64,000 bases of DNA, from the NCBI GenBank assembly GCA_964561455.1, contig CAZLPS010000005.1:36189-100188 (forward strand). The letters run 5' to 3'. The notes beneath the pieces are model-generated. The model ran no database searches, was not told the origin of the DNA, and saw only the letters and a list, made by a program, of their open reading frames with translations. This document shows positions 8,458-15,308 of the stretch, piece by piece. The stretch comes from JABDGR01 sp964561455. GTDB taxonomy: Bacteria; Verrucomicrobiota; Verrucomicrobiia; Opitutales; JABDGR01. The position numbers were made by a program, and so were the translations under genes. Within the stretch, counting starts at the first letter, position 1, and each line of letters opens with the position of its first letter.

Positions 8458-8892
8458 ATGGTGGCACCACCCTCCGATCCGAGCCGACCGCAGCCTGATT
8501 CCCAGCCGCTGCCAGGCCGCACTGTGGCCTTTTGGGTTGGGGTCGGCATCAGTTGCCTCTATATCGCTTTTGCCGGGTTCGCGGCTGCGCTCCCTTTGTG
8601 GATGGCCGACCTCATTGTCGGCCTGATCTTGAGCTTGCGGCCGAGACCCATGTGGGTTGGCTCCGTCTTATTTGGACTTCAGCCGAGAATCCGAAATCTT
8701 GGCGGCGGCTTCTTAATTGGGCCCATTCCAGGCTTCTTCTTGTCCAAGGCCATTTTTGTGGGAGTAAAAGGACATTCGTTTTTCATGTGGACTCTCTTTG
8801 CCGGTTCGCTCCTGATTATCGCTGTCAGCTCGACTAGAATTAAGCCACCCGACGAGGACCCGCCCAGCGAAGACTCTCCTAACGAAGACTAA
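8458..8892 (+). CDS. Membrane protein, array member C (N-terminal half of a split gene)
   Basis: 144 aa, closely similar in layout to the first half of member B: Pro-rich N-terminus with QPLPGRTVAFWVGVGISCLYIAFAGF, then RIRNLGGGFLIGPIPGFFLS and FFMWTLFAGSLLIIAVSS. It ends in an acidic Pro-Glu-Asp repeat (PPDEDPPSEDSPNED) where a TAA at 8890 interrupts it. Reading through that TAA in the same frame continues as PIEESPVKK and then member D, which matches the second half of B. It is best seen as half of a gene broken by one nonsense codon. Confidence 0.55.
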   Translation: MVAPPSDPSRPQPDSQPLPGRTVAFWVGVGISCLYIAFAGFAAALPLWMADLIVGLILSLRPRPMWVGSVLFGLQPRIRNLGGGFLIGPIPGFFLSKAIFVGVKGHSFFMWTLFAGSLLIIAVSSTRIKPPDEDPPSEDSPNED

Positions 8893-8934
8893 CCCATCGA
8901 GGAATCGCCAGTTAAAAAGTTCAATACCGTTTGG

Positions 8935-9150
8935 GTGGGCTTTGTCTTCGGGGTGGCGCCTTTGGGATTCGTTTTGATTTCTTTTTTCTCTCCAATGGAG
9001 GGGGCAGCGACGGGTTCTTTCCTGATTTCGGGTATTTTGCTAGTTCCAAGCATGATGTTCGCCATCGTCCCGAGAACCCGGGATTTCGGCAAAGGTTTCA
9101 TGCTCGGCTGTTTGGTCAGCATGTTTCTCGCCGTGTTGACCTGTATGTGA
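8935..9150 (+). CDS. Membrane protein, array member D (C-terminal half of a split gene)
   Basis: 71 aa from a GTG at 8935, same reading frame as member C. It has two hydrophobic segments (GFVFGVAPLGFVLISFF and ISGILLVPSMMFAIV) and the family end PRTRDFGKGFMLGCLVSMFLAVLTC. The translated sequence between the TAA and this GTG (PIEESPVKKFNTVW) still reads as protein, so D is probably the C-terminal part of one ancestral gene with C. It could be expressed alone or not at all. Confidence 0.45.
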   Translation: MGFVFGVAPLGFVLISFFSPMEGAATGSFLISGILLVPSMMFAIVPRTRDFGKGFMLGCLVSMFLAVLTCM

Positions 9151-9203
9151 TTTTCCCCCACTGATTGGGAAGCGACAGTTCCAGCTCGCTTGCCAATTGT
9201 TTC

Positions 9204-9950
9204 ATGACCTTCCCCCATTATTTTGATTGGTTTGGTCTGCACATCCATCCGCATCCCGTGCTCGAAGGACTCGGCTATTTCGCCGGTGCCCGGCTGTATT
9301 TTTCCCTGCGCAAGCGCCACCCGGAAACTGCCCAGCCAATCGAAACCACCCTCTGGTTGATTTTCGGCGCTCTCCTTGGCGCATTCCTCGGATCCAAAGT
9401 CCTCGCCTGGGTCGAGTCGCCCGCGGATTATTTTGGTAAAGGCGACTGGCACGTCCTGCTTGGCGGCAAGACCATTGTTGGCGCGCTGCTCGGCGGCTGG
9501 GCGGGCGTGGAAATCGCCAAAAAATACAACGGTCTCACGCGCTCGACCGGCGATTTATTTGTCTACCCGCTCGCCTTGGGCAACGCCATCGGTCGCATCG
9601 GCTGCTTCTTGACCGGTCTCTCCGACAAAACCTACGGTATCGCGACCAACCTGCCTTGGGGCGTGGATTTCGGCGACGGCATCCGCCGCCATCCAACGCA
9701 GCTTTATGAAAGCATTTTTGTCCTCCTCTGGGCATTCACACTCTGGCTTTTCACCCGCCACCGCCCGTTGCCTGCTGGGGCGCTCTTTCGGCTCTACCTC
9801 GGCGGCTATTTCACGTGGCGGTTTTTGGTCGAGTTTATCAAGCCCCGCGAACTCCTGATTCCGGCCCTCGATTTCAGCGCCATCCAGACCGCCAGCATCG
9901 TCGGGGTGATCGTGGCCGCCTGGAGTTTCCGGAGCTTACGAAAATCGTAG
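9204..9950 (+). CDS. Lgt-like prolipoprotein diacylglyceryl transferase family protein
   Basis: 248 aa polytopic membrane protein. Motifs of Lgt are present: GNAIGRIGCFLTG (the Lgt signature G-R-x-G-x-F-x-x-G), RHPTQLYES and YFTWRFLVEFIKP (the late Arg/Glu motif). However, the first periplasmic loop reads GGKTIVGALLGGW where classical Lgt has a His-Gly-Gly, so the catalytic-region His of E. coli Lgt (His103) is missing. This puts it in a divergent branch that may move a diacylglyceryl or other lipid group in another reaction. The ATG at 9204 fits the family N-terminus (FDWFGLHIHPHPV). Its TAG stop lies in the hairpin repeat at 9947. The Tes-like gene follows 175 nt later. Confidence 0.8.
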   Translation: MTFPHYFDWFGLHIHPHPVLEGLGYFAGARLYFSLRKRHPETAQPIETTLWLIFGALLGAFLGSKVLAWVESPADYFGKGDWHVLLGGKTIVGALLGGWAGVEIAKKYNGLTRSTGDLFVYPLALGNAIGRIGCFLTGLSDKTYGIATNLPWGVDFGDGIRRHPTQLYESIFVLLWAFTLWLFTRHRPLPAGALFRLYLGGYFTWRFLVEFIKPRELLIPALDFSAIQTASIVGVIVAAWSFRSLRKS

Positions 9951-10013
9951 GGGCGTCGCTCGCCGACGGCCCATGGGAGCAAATCGGCGGCCGTCGGCAA
10001 GCGACGCCCCTAC
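9947..10013. repeat. Long inverted-repeat hairpin
   Basis: Two 24-nt arms (9947-9970 and 9990-10013), both GTAGGGGCGTCGCT-type followed by GCCGACGGC, are complementary with a single mismatch and are separated by 19 nt. The left arm contains the TAG stop of the lgt-like gene. The arm resembles the shorter hairpin at 5130-5150. It is likely a REP/MITE-type element and may also terminate transcription. Confidence 0.75.
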
Positions 10014-10125
10014 CGTTTTGCCAATCCAGCTTCTGACAGTATTTGCCCTTCCTCCGGCATTTTCTGCCCTTCCAAACGCTGGATTGCATCCGCGCCGCAT
10101 TCGTTTTTGATACGCCCCATCCCCC

Positions 10126-11541
10126 ATGGCCGACCGCCCCTACCTTTACGCCGACCTCACCAACAGCCTCTGCGCCACCTGCCTGCGCAAAGTCGAGGCC
10201 AAGGTCGTCTACCAGGACGGCAATGTTTACCTGCACAAGCGCTGTCCCGACCACGGCTTTGCCAAGGTTCTCATTTCAACGGACATTCCCTATTACCAGC
10301 GCTGCCGCACCACGCTCAAGGCCGGTCAGCTCCCCGCGCATTTCAACACCGCCACCGTTCGCGGGTGCCCCTACGATTGCGGCCTCTGCCCCGACCACGA
10401 GCAGCACAGTTGTGTAACCCTCGTCGAAATCACCGACGTCTGCAATTTGCAGTGCCCCGTGTGTTACGCTGAGTCCGGCCCCAAGCGCCAGACCCATCGG
10501 TCCCTCGAAAAAGTCGAGTTCATGCTCGATTGCGTCGTGCGCAATGAGGCCGAGCCGGACATCGTCCAAATCAGCGGCGGCGAGCCGACCATCCACCCGC
10601 AATTTTTCGAGATCCTCGATGCTGCGCGCCGCCGGCCCATTAAGCACCTCATGCTGAATACCAACGGCATCCGCATCGCCCAGGACGCCGAATTCACCCG
10701 CCGCCTCGCAGGGTATGGACCGAAATTCGAGGTCTACCTGCAATTCGATTCCCTTAAGGAAGAACCCCTCCGCGTCCTGCGGGGCGCCGATTTGCTGGCC
10801 ACCCGCCGGCACGCCCTCGACCGCCTCAACGAGCACAACCTTTCCACCACGCTCGTCGTCACGCTCAAGAAGGGGCTCAACGACGACGAAATCGGCGCCA
10901 TTGTGGACTTCGCCCTCAAGGAGCCCTGCGTGCGCGGCGTCACCTTCCAGCCCATTCAGGATGCCGGCCGGGTGGAGGATTTCGACCCCGCCAAAGACCG
11001 CCTCACCCTCGGTGAAGTCCGCCAAAAGCTCCTTGCGCAGACTTCCGTCTTCACTCCCGCGGACGTCATCCCCGTGCCCTGCCATCCCGACTGCCTCGCC
11101 ATGGGCTACGCGCTGAAACTCGGCGGCAAAGTCATTCCCCTCACCGGCCTGATTCCGCAAGACGTGCTGCTCAACGCGGAATCCAACACCATCGTTTACG
11201 AGGAAGTTCCGCAATTGCGCGATGAAGTCTTCAAGTTGTTTTCCACTTCACACTCACCCGAATCCGCCGCCGGCGCCCTGGCCCAATTGCTCTGCTGCCT
11301 CCCGCTGGTCAAGGCCCCCACGTTAAAATACACCAACCTCTTCCGCGTGCTCATCGTGCAATTCCTCGACGCCCACAATTTTGATGTTCGCAGCGTGAAA
11401 AAAACCTGCATCCACATCGTCCACCCCGACGGCCGCATCATCCCCTTTGACACGTTTAACCTGTTCTATCGCGACGGCCGGGAGGCCGCGCTGCGCGCCG
11501 CCGTCGCGGCAACGGCCAGTTCCATTCCGGTGCAAGCATGA
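10126..11541 (+). CDS. Radical SAM protein, tetraether lipid synthase (Tes/MJ0619) family
   Basis: 471 aa. The radical SAM cluster motif is Cys106-x3-Cys110-x2-Cys113 (DVCNLQCPVCYAESG), with GGEPT at 151-155. N-terminal to it lie the extra metal sites typical of the Tes/MJ0619 family: C16-x2-C19 with RCPDHG (Cys40), and Cys81, Cys85, Cys88, Cys96 in GCPYDCGLC...HSC. Archaeal Tes joins lipid tails into tetraethers, and bacterial relatives have been tied to membrane-spanning lipids; here that role is inference. Context fits: an Lgt-like lipid enzyme lies upstream and a small-membrane-protein gene overlaps its stop by 4 nt (ATGA). It may alternatively modify another substrate. Confidence 0.85.
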   Translation: MADRPYLYADLTNSLCATCLRKVEAKVVYQDGNVYLHKRCPDHGFAKVLISTDIPYYQRCRTTLKAGQLPAHFNTATVRGCPYDCGLCPDHEQHSCVTLVEITDVCNLQCPVCYAESGPKRQTHRSLEKVEFMLDCVVRNEAEPDIVQISGGEPTIHPQFFEILDAARRRPIKHLMLNTNGIRIAQDAEFTRRLAGYGPKFEVYLQFDSLKEEPLRVLRGADLLATRRHALDRLNEHNLSTTLVVTLKKGLNDDEIGAIVDFALKEPCVRGVTFQPIQDAGRVEDFDPAKDRLTLGEVRQKLLAQTSVFTPADVIPVPCHPDCLAMGYALKLGGKVIPLTGLIPQDVLLNAESNTIVYEEVPQLRDEVFKLFSTSHSPESAAGALAQLLCCLPLVKAPTLKYTNLFRVLIVQFLDAHNFDVRSVKKTCIHIVHPDGRIIPFDTFNLFYRDGREAALRAAVAATASSIPVQA

Positions 11542-12005
11542 GCGATTTACCTCCAGCGTCATCGCCGACTCCGTCGCCCCGAAATCAATACCGCGGCATT
11601 TTGACGGGTTTTGCCGTGGGCATGGGGCCGGGCATCCTGTGCATTCTGTTTTCCGGATTTAACCCGGGTGGTAACTCAGGGCCACCCAGTCCGATGGATG
11701 TTCTATTGGGCTGGATGTTCTGGGGTCTGTTGGCTTTGGGATTTATTTTGCTGATTCCCCCGCGAACCAGAACCGCGGGCTTCGTCATTGTTCTAACCTT
11801 TGCTTCGATCGCGGCCACCTTTTTCTCGCTCCTCCAGAATGTGCCGATGCTTCCGCTGATTGCCCTAATTCTCTTTGTAGCCGTAATTCTTCTGGTGGTG
11901 CCACCAACGCGTATATTCGCTTTGGCCATGTCCATTGGTTTTGTTGTCTCTTGGTGTCTGTACACCACTATCTGTGGCGCTCAGGGCCAGTTGTTCCGGC
12001 CATAG
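11538..12005 (+). CDS. Membrane protein, array member E
   Basis: 155 aa, start ATGA-overlapping the Tes-like gene, so probably translationally coupled to it. A Pro/Ser-rich N-terminus (SDLPPASSPTPSPRNQ) precedes four hydrophobic stretches. Two Pro-Arg/Thr-Arg turns, LIPPRTRTAGFVIVL and VVPPTRIFALAMSIGFVVSW, place family motifs after each helix pair; the end is TTICG. Overall similar to members A-D. Function unknown; the coupling suggests work with the radical SAM enzyme. Confidence 0.6.
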   Translation: MSDLPPASSPTPSPRNQYRGILTGFAVGMGPGILCILFSGFNPGGNSGPPSPMDVLLGWMFWGLLALGFILLIPPRTRTAGFVIVLTFASIAATFFSLLQNVPMLPLIALILFVAVILLVVPPTRIFALAMSIGFVVSWCLYTTICGAQGQLFRP

Positions 12006-12023
12006 TTGAATTTTCAGTCGTTC

Positions 12024-12323
12024 ATGAGTTTAATTTCAAGCAAATCGTCAGCACCCGCCTCACTGGCCAACCCCAGTCGCCGCCGCGCCAAACTCGCCTT
12101 CTGGGCGGGCTTCGCCACGTTCTTTGTGCTCTTCTTCCTCGGGATGAATCTGAGCGAAAGCCTGGGGACAGTCATCTTTCTCGCCTTGGAATTGCCCATG
12201 CTCGGCCTCATCTGCGTTTTGATGCGCCGCACCCGCAAATTCGGCTTCGGCCTGCTCGCCGCGAGTGCCATCTTCTTCGGCACCGCTCTGGCCACCTGCG
12301 GAAGAGTGTTTGAGATTAAATAG
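12024..12323 (+). CDS. Small membrane protein, array member F
   Basis: 99 aa. Basic N-terminus, helix LAFWAGFATFFVLFFLGM, then LGTVIFLALELPMLGLICVLM, and the family end RRTRKFGFGLLAASAIFFGTALATC. The ATG at 12024 (19 nt after the previous stop) is preferred over a TTG at 12006. Function unknown. Confidence 0.55.
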   Translation: MSLISSKSSAPASLANPSRRRAKLAFWAGFATFFVLFFLGMNLSESLGTVIFLALELPMLGLICVLMRRTRKFGFGLLAASAIFFGTALATCGRVFEIK

Positions 12324-12414
12324 TATGGGTATTCGTTAAGCCATGAACGACCTTTCGCCCAAATTGGAAGATTAACCACCGAAGCCATTCCTGTCCCGTC
12401 CCGCAGGCCACGCC

Positions 12415-12660
12415 ATGTTGGGATTTGGATTTTTTTTCTTCTTCGGCATCCTGGGTATTTGTTCGCTCTTTCCAGGCGGCGCGCCGGAGCTTACCCTTTT
12501 GTTTTCAATTTTGGGCTTTAATGTCCTGCCGTTGGCCGCCTTGGTCTTGCTTGCTTTCCGCCGTACGCGAATGTTTGCCTTGGGCGTTTTGATTGGCGCT
12601 CTTGTCGCCGTCATGATCCTCTTGGCCATTTGTTTCATTTCCCCGCCAAATTTTCATTAG
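12415..12660 (+). CDS. Small membrane protein, array member G
   Basis: 81 aa, almost entirely hydrophobic: LGFGFFFFFGILGICSLF, TLLFSILGFNVLPLAALVLLAF, then RRTRMFALGVLIGALVAVMILLAIC and a short FISPPNFH tail. It carries the RRTR-x-F-x-x-G-x-x-x-G-A signature shared with F and H but lacks the Pro-rich N-terminus. Confidence 0.5.
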   Translation: MLGFGFFFFFGILGICSLFPGGAPELTLLFSILGFNVLPLAALVLLAFRRTRMFALGVLIGALVAVMILLAICFISPPNFH

Positions 12661-12717
12661 GGCGTTGCTTAATTTCGCGGTCTGGGTCATTTTCTTTCAC
12701 TACTTCCCAATTGGGCC

Positions 12718-13050
12718 ATGGATCGAAATGAGGCAAAGGACAAAGCGCCGCTTGGTTCCAATGAATCGGCGCCACGGGCCCAGGTGGATCTGGGCCAATA
12801 TGACGCGGTGCCAAAGGACTCCAACCAAGGTCTAAATGGAGTGGCTTTCGGATGCCTTATCTATGTTGTGACATTATTTTTCATATTAGGCGTCAAGTCA
12901 CAAACGGTGCCTTTGATTTTGCTGTTGGTGGCATTCCTTGCCCTCTTCCGTCGAGGAACCAGATTCGTCGGATTGGGTTTTCTCCTCGGTGCCCTTCTGA
13001 CTTATATGATTTTTACGGCGATTTGTGGCAGCGGTTTCCAAGGAATATAA
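12718..13050 (+). CDS. Small membrane protein, array member H
   Basis: 110 aa. A hydrophilic N-terminal 35 residues (MDRNEAKDKAPLGSNESAPR...) precede two helices (VAFGCLIYVVTLFFILGV and VPLILLLVAFLALF) and the family end RRGTRFVGLGFLLGALLTYMIFTAICG. The ATG follows a CAATTGGGC box also seen near the starts of members A and B. Last intact ORF of the array. Confidence 0.55.
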   Translation: MDRNEAKDKAPLGSNESAPRAQVDLGQYDAVPKDSNQGLNGVAFGCLIYVVTLFFILGVKSQTVPLILLLVAFLALFRRGTRFVGLGFLLGALLTYMIFTAICGSGFQGI

Positions 13051-13152
13051 AAGTTCCCAAGCCCATCCAGCCAAGCCTCAATGGGCGGATTCTTCCTCGC
13101 GGTGGCAATACTTGGCCTCATGGAGAAAAAAGGCATCGCGCAAGCGCGAGCC

Positions 13153-13493
13153 CTACCAGCGCCGCGTCTTGTAATGCACCGTGTTTGCGTCATTCAAAAT
13201 CAAAATGCCCTGGTTCGAAATCTCCCCCATCAGCATACTCGAGGTCAGTTCAACCAACCCTATTTGCGCGCCTTTACCGATTCAATCAAAGCCACCGCCG
13301 AATCCAGCCATTCGAGCCGCTCGCGCGGGATCAGGCGGCCGAATTCCGTATGGCCGTAGTAATCCTCCGGACGGCTGCGGGCGATGACGCGGCACGTTTC
13401 CATCTATTCCCTGGCCGACGTTTTCGATCTGCCAAGCTTGCGTTTTGCGAGCATGCCGGCGAAAGAAATCAAAGTCCCATCATTGATTGCCAT
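13153..13493 (-). pseudogene. Decayed unknown gene
   Basis: The minus strand shows a frame opening at ATG 13493 (overlapping the stop of the next gene as TAATG): 29 codons beginning MAINDGTLISFAGMLAKRK end at TAG 13404. The same frame resumes at once with METCRVIARSRPEDYYGHTEFG to TAG at 13260. A shifted frame then reads GLVELTSSMLMGEISNQGIL and NDANTVHYKTRRW to TAG at 13153. Together these look like one protein of ~110 aa broken by a nonsense codon and a frameshift. I do not recognise the family. The rest of 13051-13492 shows nothing else. Confidence 0.4.
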
Positions 13494-14053
13494 TAATGCG
13501 CCGCTTCCTCTTCCTTGTGACAATATTTGAACATCTGCAGGATGATGGCCCCGAGGCAGAAGACGCTCGCCACGATGGAGAAAAAGATGGAGACATTCGT
13601 CAGGGCCGTGCGGTTAAGTCCGGCGAGCCGCACATCCACGGGCAGCTTCTTTTCGCCTGAAGCTTTCGGCGCCGCCGCCACCGCAGTCGGGGAGGTGGTG
13701 GCCGGGGCGGCGCTGCCAGCGGCGGGCGCCGAAGCTGCGGCCACGGCCGGTGCCGCCGTCGTGCTTGCTGAAGCTGAAGCTGAAGCTGCGGCCGGGGCCG
13801 GAGCGGCCACCGCAGTGCTGGCCGGCACCGCTTGTGCGGCCGCAGGGGTGGTGGCCGTGGCCGCCTCATGCGCCTTCAAATCCGCCGCCGCTTGCGCCGC
13901 CTGACTGACCTGATACGCCGTCGGAATAACATGGCCCACGTAGTGAATCAGCCCAAAGACAAGGCTCACCCAAACTACGATGATGACCAGGATGCGCGTC
14001 AGCAAGCCGCCAAGCGAAGGGTGGCTGGAATGGGCATGGGAGACATTGGACAT
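13493..14053 (-). CDS. Ala-rich linker membrane protein
   Basis: 186 aa, function unknown. One N-terminal helix (LLTRILVIIVVWVSLVFGLI) and one C-terminal helix (NVSIFFSIVASVFCLGAIILQMF) flank a ~90-residue Ala/Pro/Ser/Thr-rich, low-complexity linker. A short conserved-looking segment, EKKLPVDVRLAGLNRTALT, comes before the second helix. The tail KYCHKEEEAAH is hydrophilic. The layout suggests two membrane anchors with a flexible periplasmic linker. It lies upstream of a decayed gene and downstream of transaldolase on the same strand. Confidence 0.6.
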   Translation of the reverse strand: MSNVSHAHSSHPSLGGLLTRILVIIVVWVSLVFGLIHYVGHVIPTAYQVSQAAQAAADLKAHEAATATTPAAAQAVPASTAVAAPAPAAASASASASTTAAPAVAAASAPAAGSAAPATTSPTAVAAAPKASGEKKLPVDVRLAGLNRTALTNVSIFFSIVASVFCLGAIILQMFKYCHKEEEAAH

Positions 14054-14125
14054 GGATTTAATATTTTAAGATTCGGATGCGACCTTACCCGGAATTATCC
14101 GCATTGGCAAAGGTATGAGGACGTG

Positions 14126-14199
14126 GTTTTGACAGAATTAGCAGAAATTACCCGTCGAATTAATGAATCCTTCAAATTTTGTTAATTCTGTCAAAAAAC
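14126..14199. repeat. Gene-less copy of the GxxExxY-type inverted repeat
   Basis: Left arm (14126-14149, GTTTTGACAGAATTAGCAG...) and right arm (14175-14199, ...TTGTTAATTCTGTCAAAAAAC) are inverted copies of each other and match the arms around the GxxExxY gene at 2337-2850. Only ~25 nt lie between them. It directly follows the transaldolase TAG stop (14203-14205). It may be an empty or minimal form of the cassette and could fold as a terminator. Confidence 0.6.
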
Positions 14200-14202
14200 T
14201 CC

Positions 14203-15159
14203 CTATAGCGCCGCCGCGATTTGCGCCTCGAGTTTGTTAATGTCGGCCGCAAAGAGGCGGATGCCCTCGGCAGTCTTTTCGACAGCCATGGCATCCTCGT
14301 TGAACATCCAGCGGAACGCCTTTTCATTCATCTCGATTCGCGGCACTTCCTGCTGGGACGCCCATTCCGGCGACAACTGGCGTGGCACCGGCGCCTCAGA
14401 CTTCGTCAACTCCGCCAGCAGCGCGGGGCTGATGGTCAGCAAATCGCACCCGGCAAGCTGGACGATTTGGTTCACCGTCCGGAAGCTCGCACCCATGATT
14501 TCGGTCTTGTACCCAAGCTTCTTGTAATACGCGTAAATTTTGCGCACGGACTGCACGCCCGGGTCGTCTGCGCCGACGTACTCCTTCTTTTCCTTCGCTT
14601 TGTACCAGTCGTAAATACGGCCCACAAACGGTGAAATGAGCTGGACGTTCGCTTCGGCGCACGCGATGGCCTGGGCCAGCGAAAACAGCAGCGTCATATT
14701 GCAGTGGATGCCTTCTTTGGTCAGCACTTCTGCCGCCTTGATGCCTTCCCATGTCGAGGCGAGCTTGATGAGCACCCGCTCTTTGGCGATGCCGCGCTTC
14801 TGGTACAGGTCAATGATGGCATGGGCTTTTTCAATCGAGCCTTCCTTGTCGTAGGACAGGCGGGCGTCCACTTCGGTCGAAACTCGCCCCGGCACGATTT
14901 CCAGAATCTTGGTGCCAAACGTCACCAGCAACTGGTCCACGATCAACTTGATTTTTCTGTCCTTCGGCAAATCCATGCCACGATGGTCCTTGATGACGCT
15001 GTCGAGAATTGGCCGGTATTCGGGCATTTCCACCGCCTTATAGATCAGCGACGGGTTGGTCGTCGCGTCCTGCGGGGAATATTGGCGGATGCTGCCGAAA
15101 TCGCCGGTGTCGGAAACGACGGTGGTGTATTGTCGGAGCTGTTGGAGGGAGGAAGACAT
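14203..15159 (-). CDS. tal: Transaldolase
   Basis: 318 aa cytosolic enzyme of the non-oxidative pentose phosphate pathway, moving a dihydroxyacetone unit from sedoheptulose 7-phosphate to glyceraldehyde 3-phosphate. The Schiff-base lysine falls at Lys132 in RVLIKLASTWEGIKAA, the same number as in E. coli TalB. The N-terminal YSPQDATTNPSLIYKA and the central CNMTLLFSLAQAIACAEA are typical of subfamily 1. Full length. An AATT-rich heptamer repeat lies directly upstream of its ATG. Confidence 0.97.
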   Translation of the reverse strand: MSSSLQQLRQYTTVVSDTGDFGSIRQYSPQDATTNPSLIYKAVEMPEYRPILDSVIKDHRGMDLPKDRKIKLIVDQLLVTFGTKILEIVPGRVSTEVDARLSYDKEGSIEKAHAIIDLYQKRGIAKERVLIKLASTWEGIKAAEVLTKEGIHCNMTLLFSLAQAIACAEANVQLISPFVGRIYDWYKAKEKKEYVGADDPGVQSVRKIYAYYKKLGYKTEIMGASFRTVNQIVQLAGCDLLTISPALLAELTKSEAPVPRQLSPEWASQQEVPRIEMNEKAFRWMFNEDAMAVEKTAEGIRLFAADINKLEAQIAAAL

Positions 15160-15163
15160 TGGA

Positions 15164-15198
15164 ACGAATTAAGAATTAGGAATTAAGAATTAAGAAAT
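15164..15198. repeat. Heptamer-phased repeat upstream of tal
   Basis: Five consecutive 7-nt units: ACGAATT, AAGAATT, AGGAATT, AAGAATT, AAGAAAT, beginning 4 nt upstream of the tal ATG. Phase is perfect and variation is confined to the first three and last positions. Confidence 0.6.
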
Positions 15199-15308
15199 CA
15201 GGCCAGGCGAATTCGGCCAAAACGGCGGGCGATGTGCGGTGTATGGGCGGCGAATCGGCAGATTGTTAACGCTACCGAAGGTCGCGGGATTGTAAAGCGG
15301 AAAGGCGC

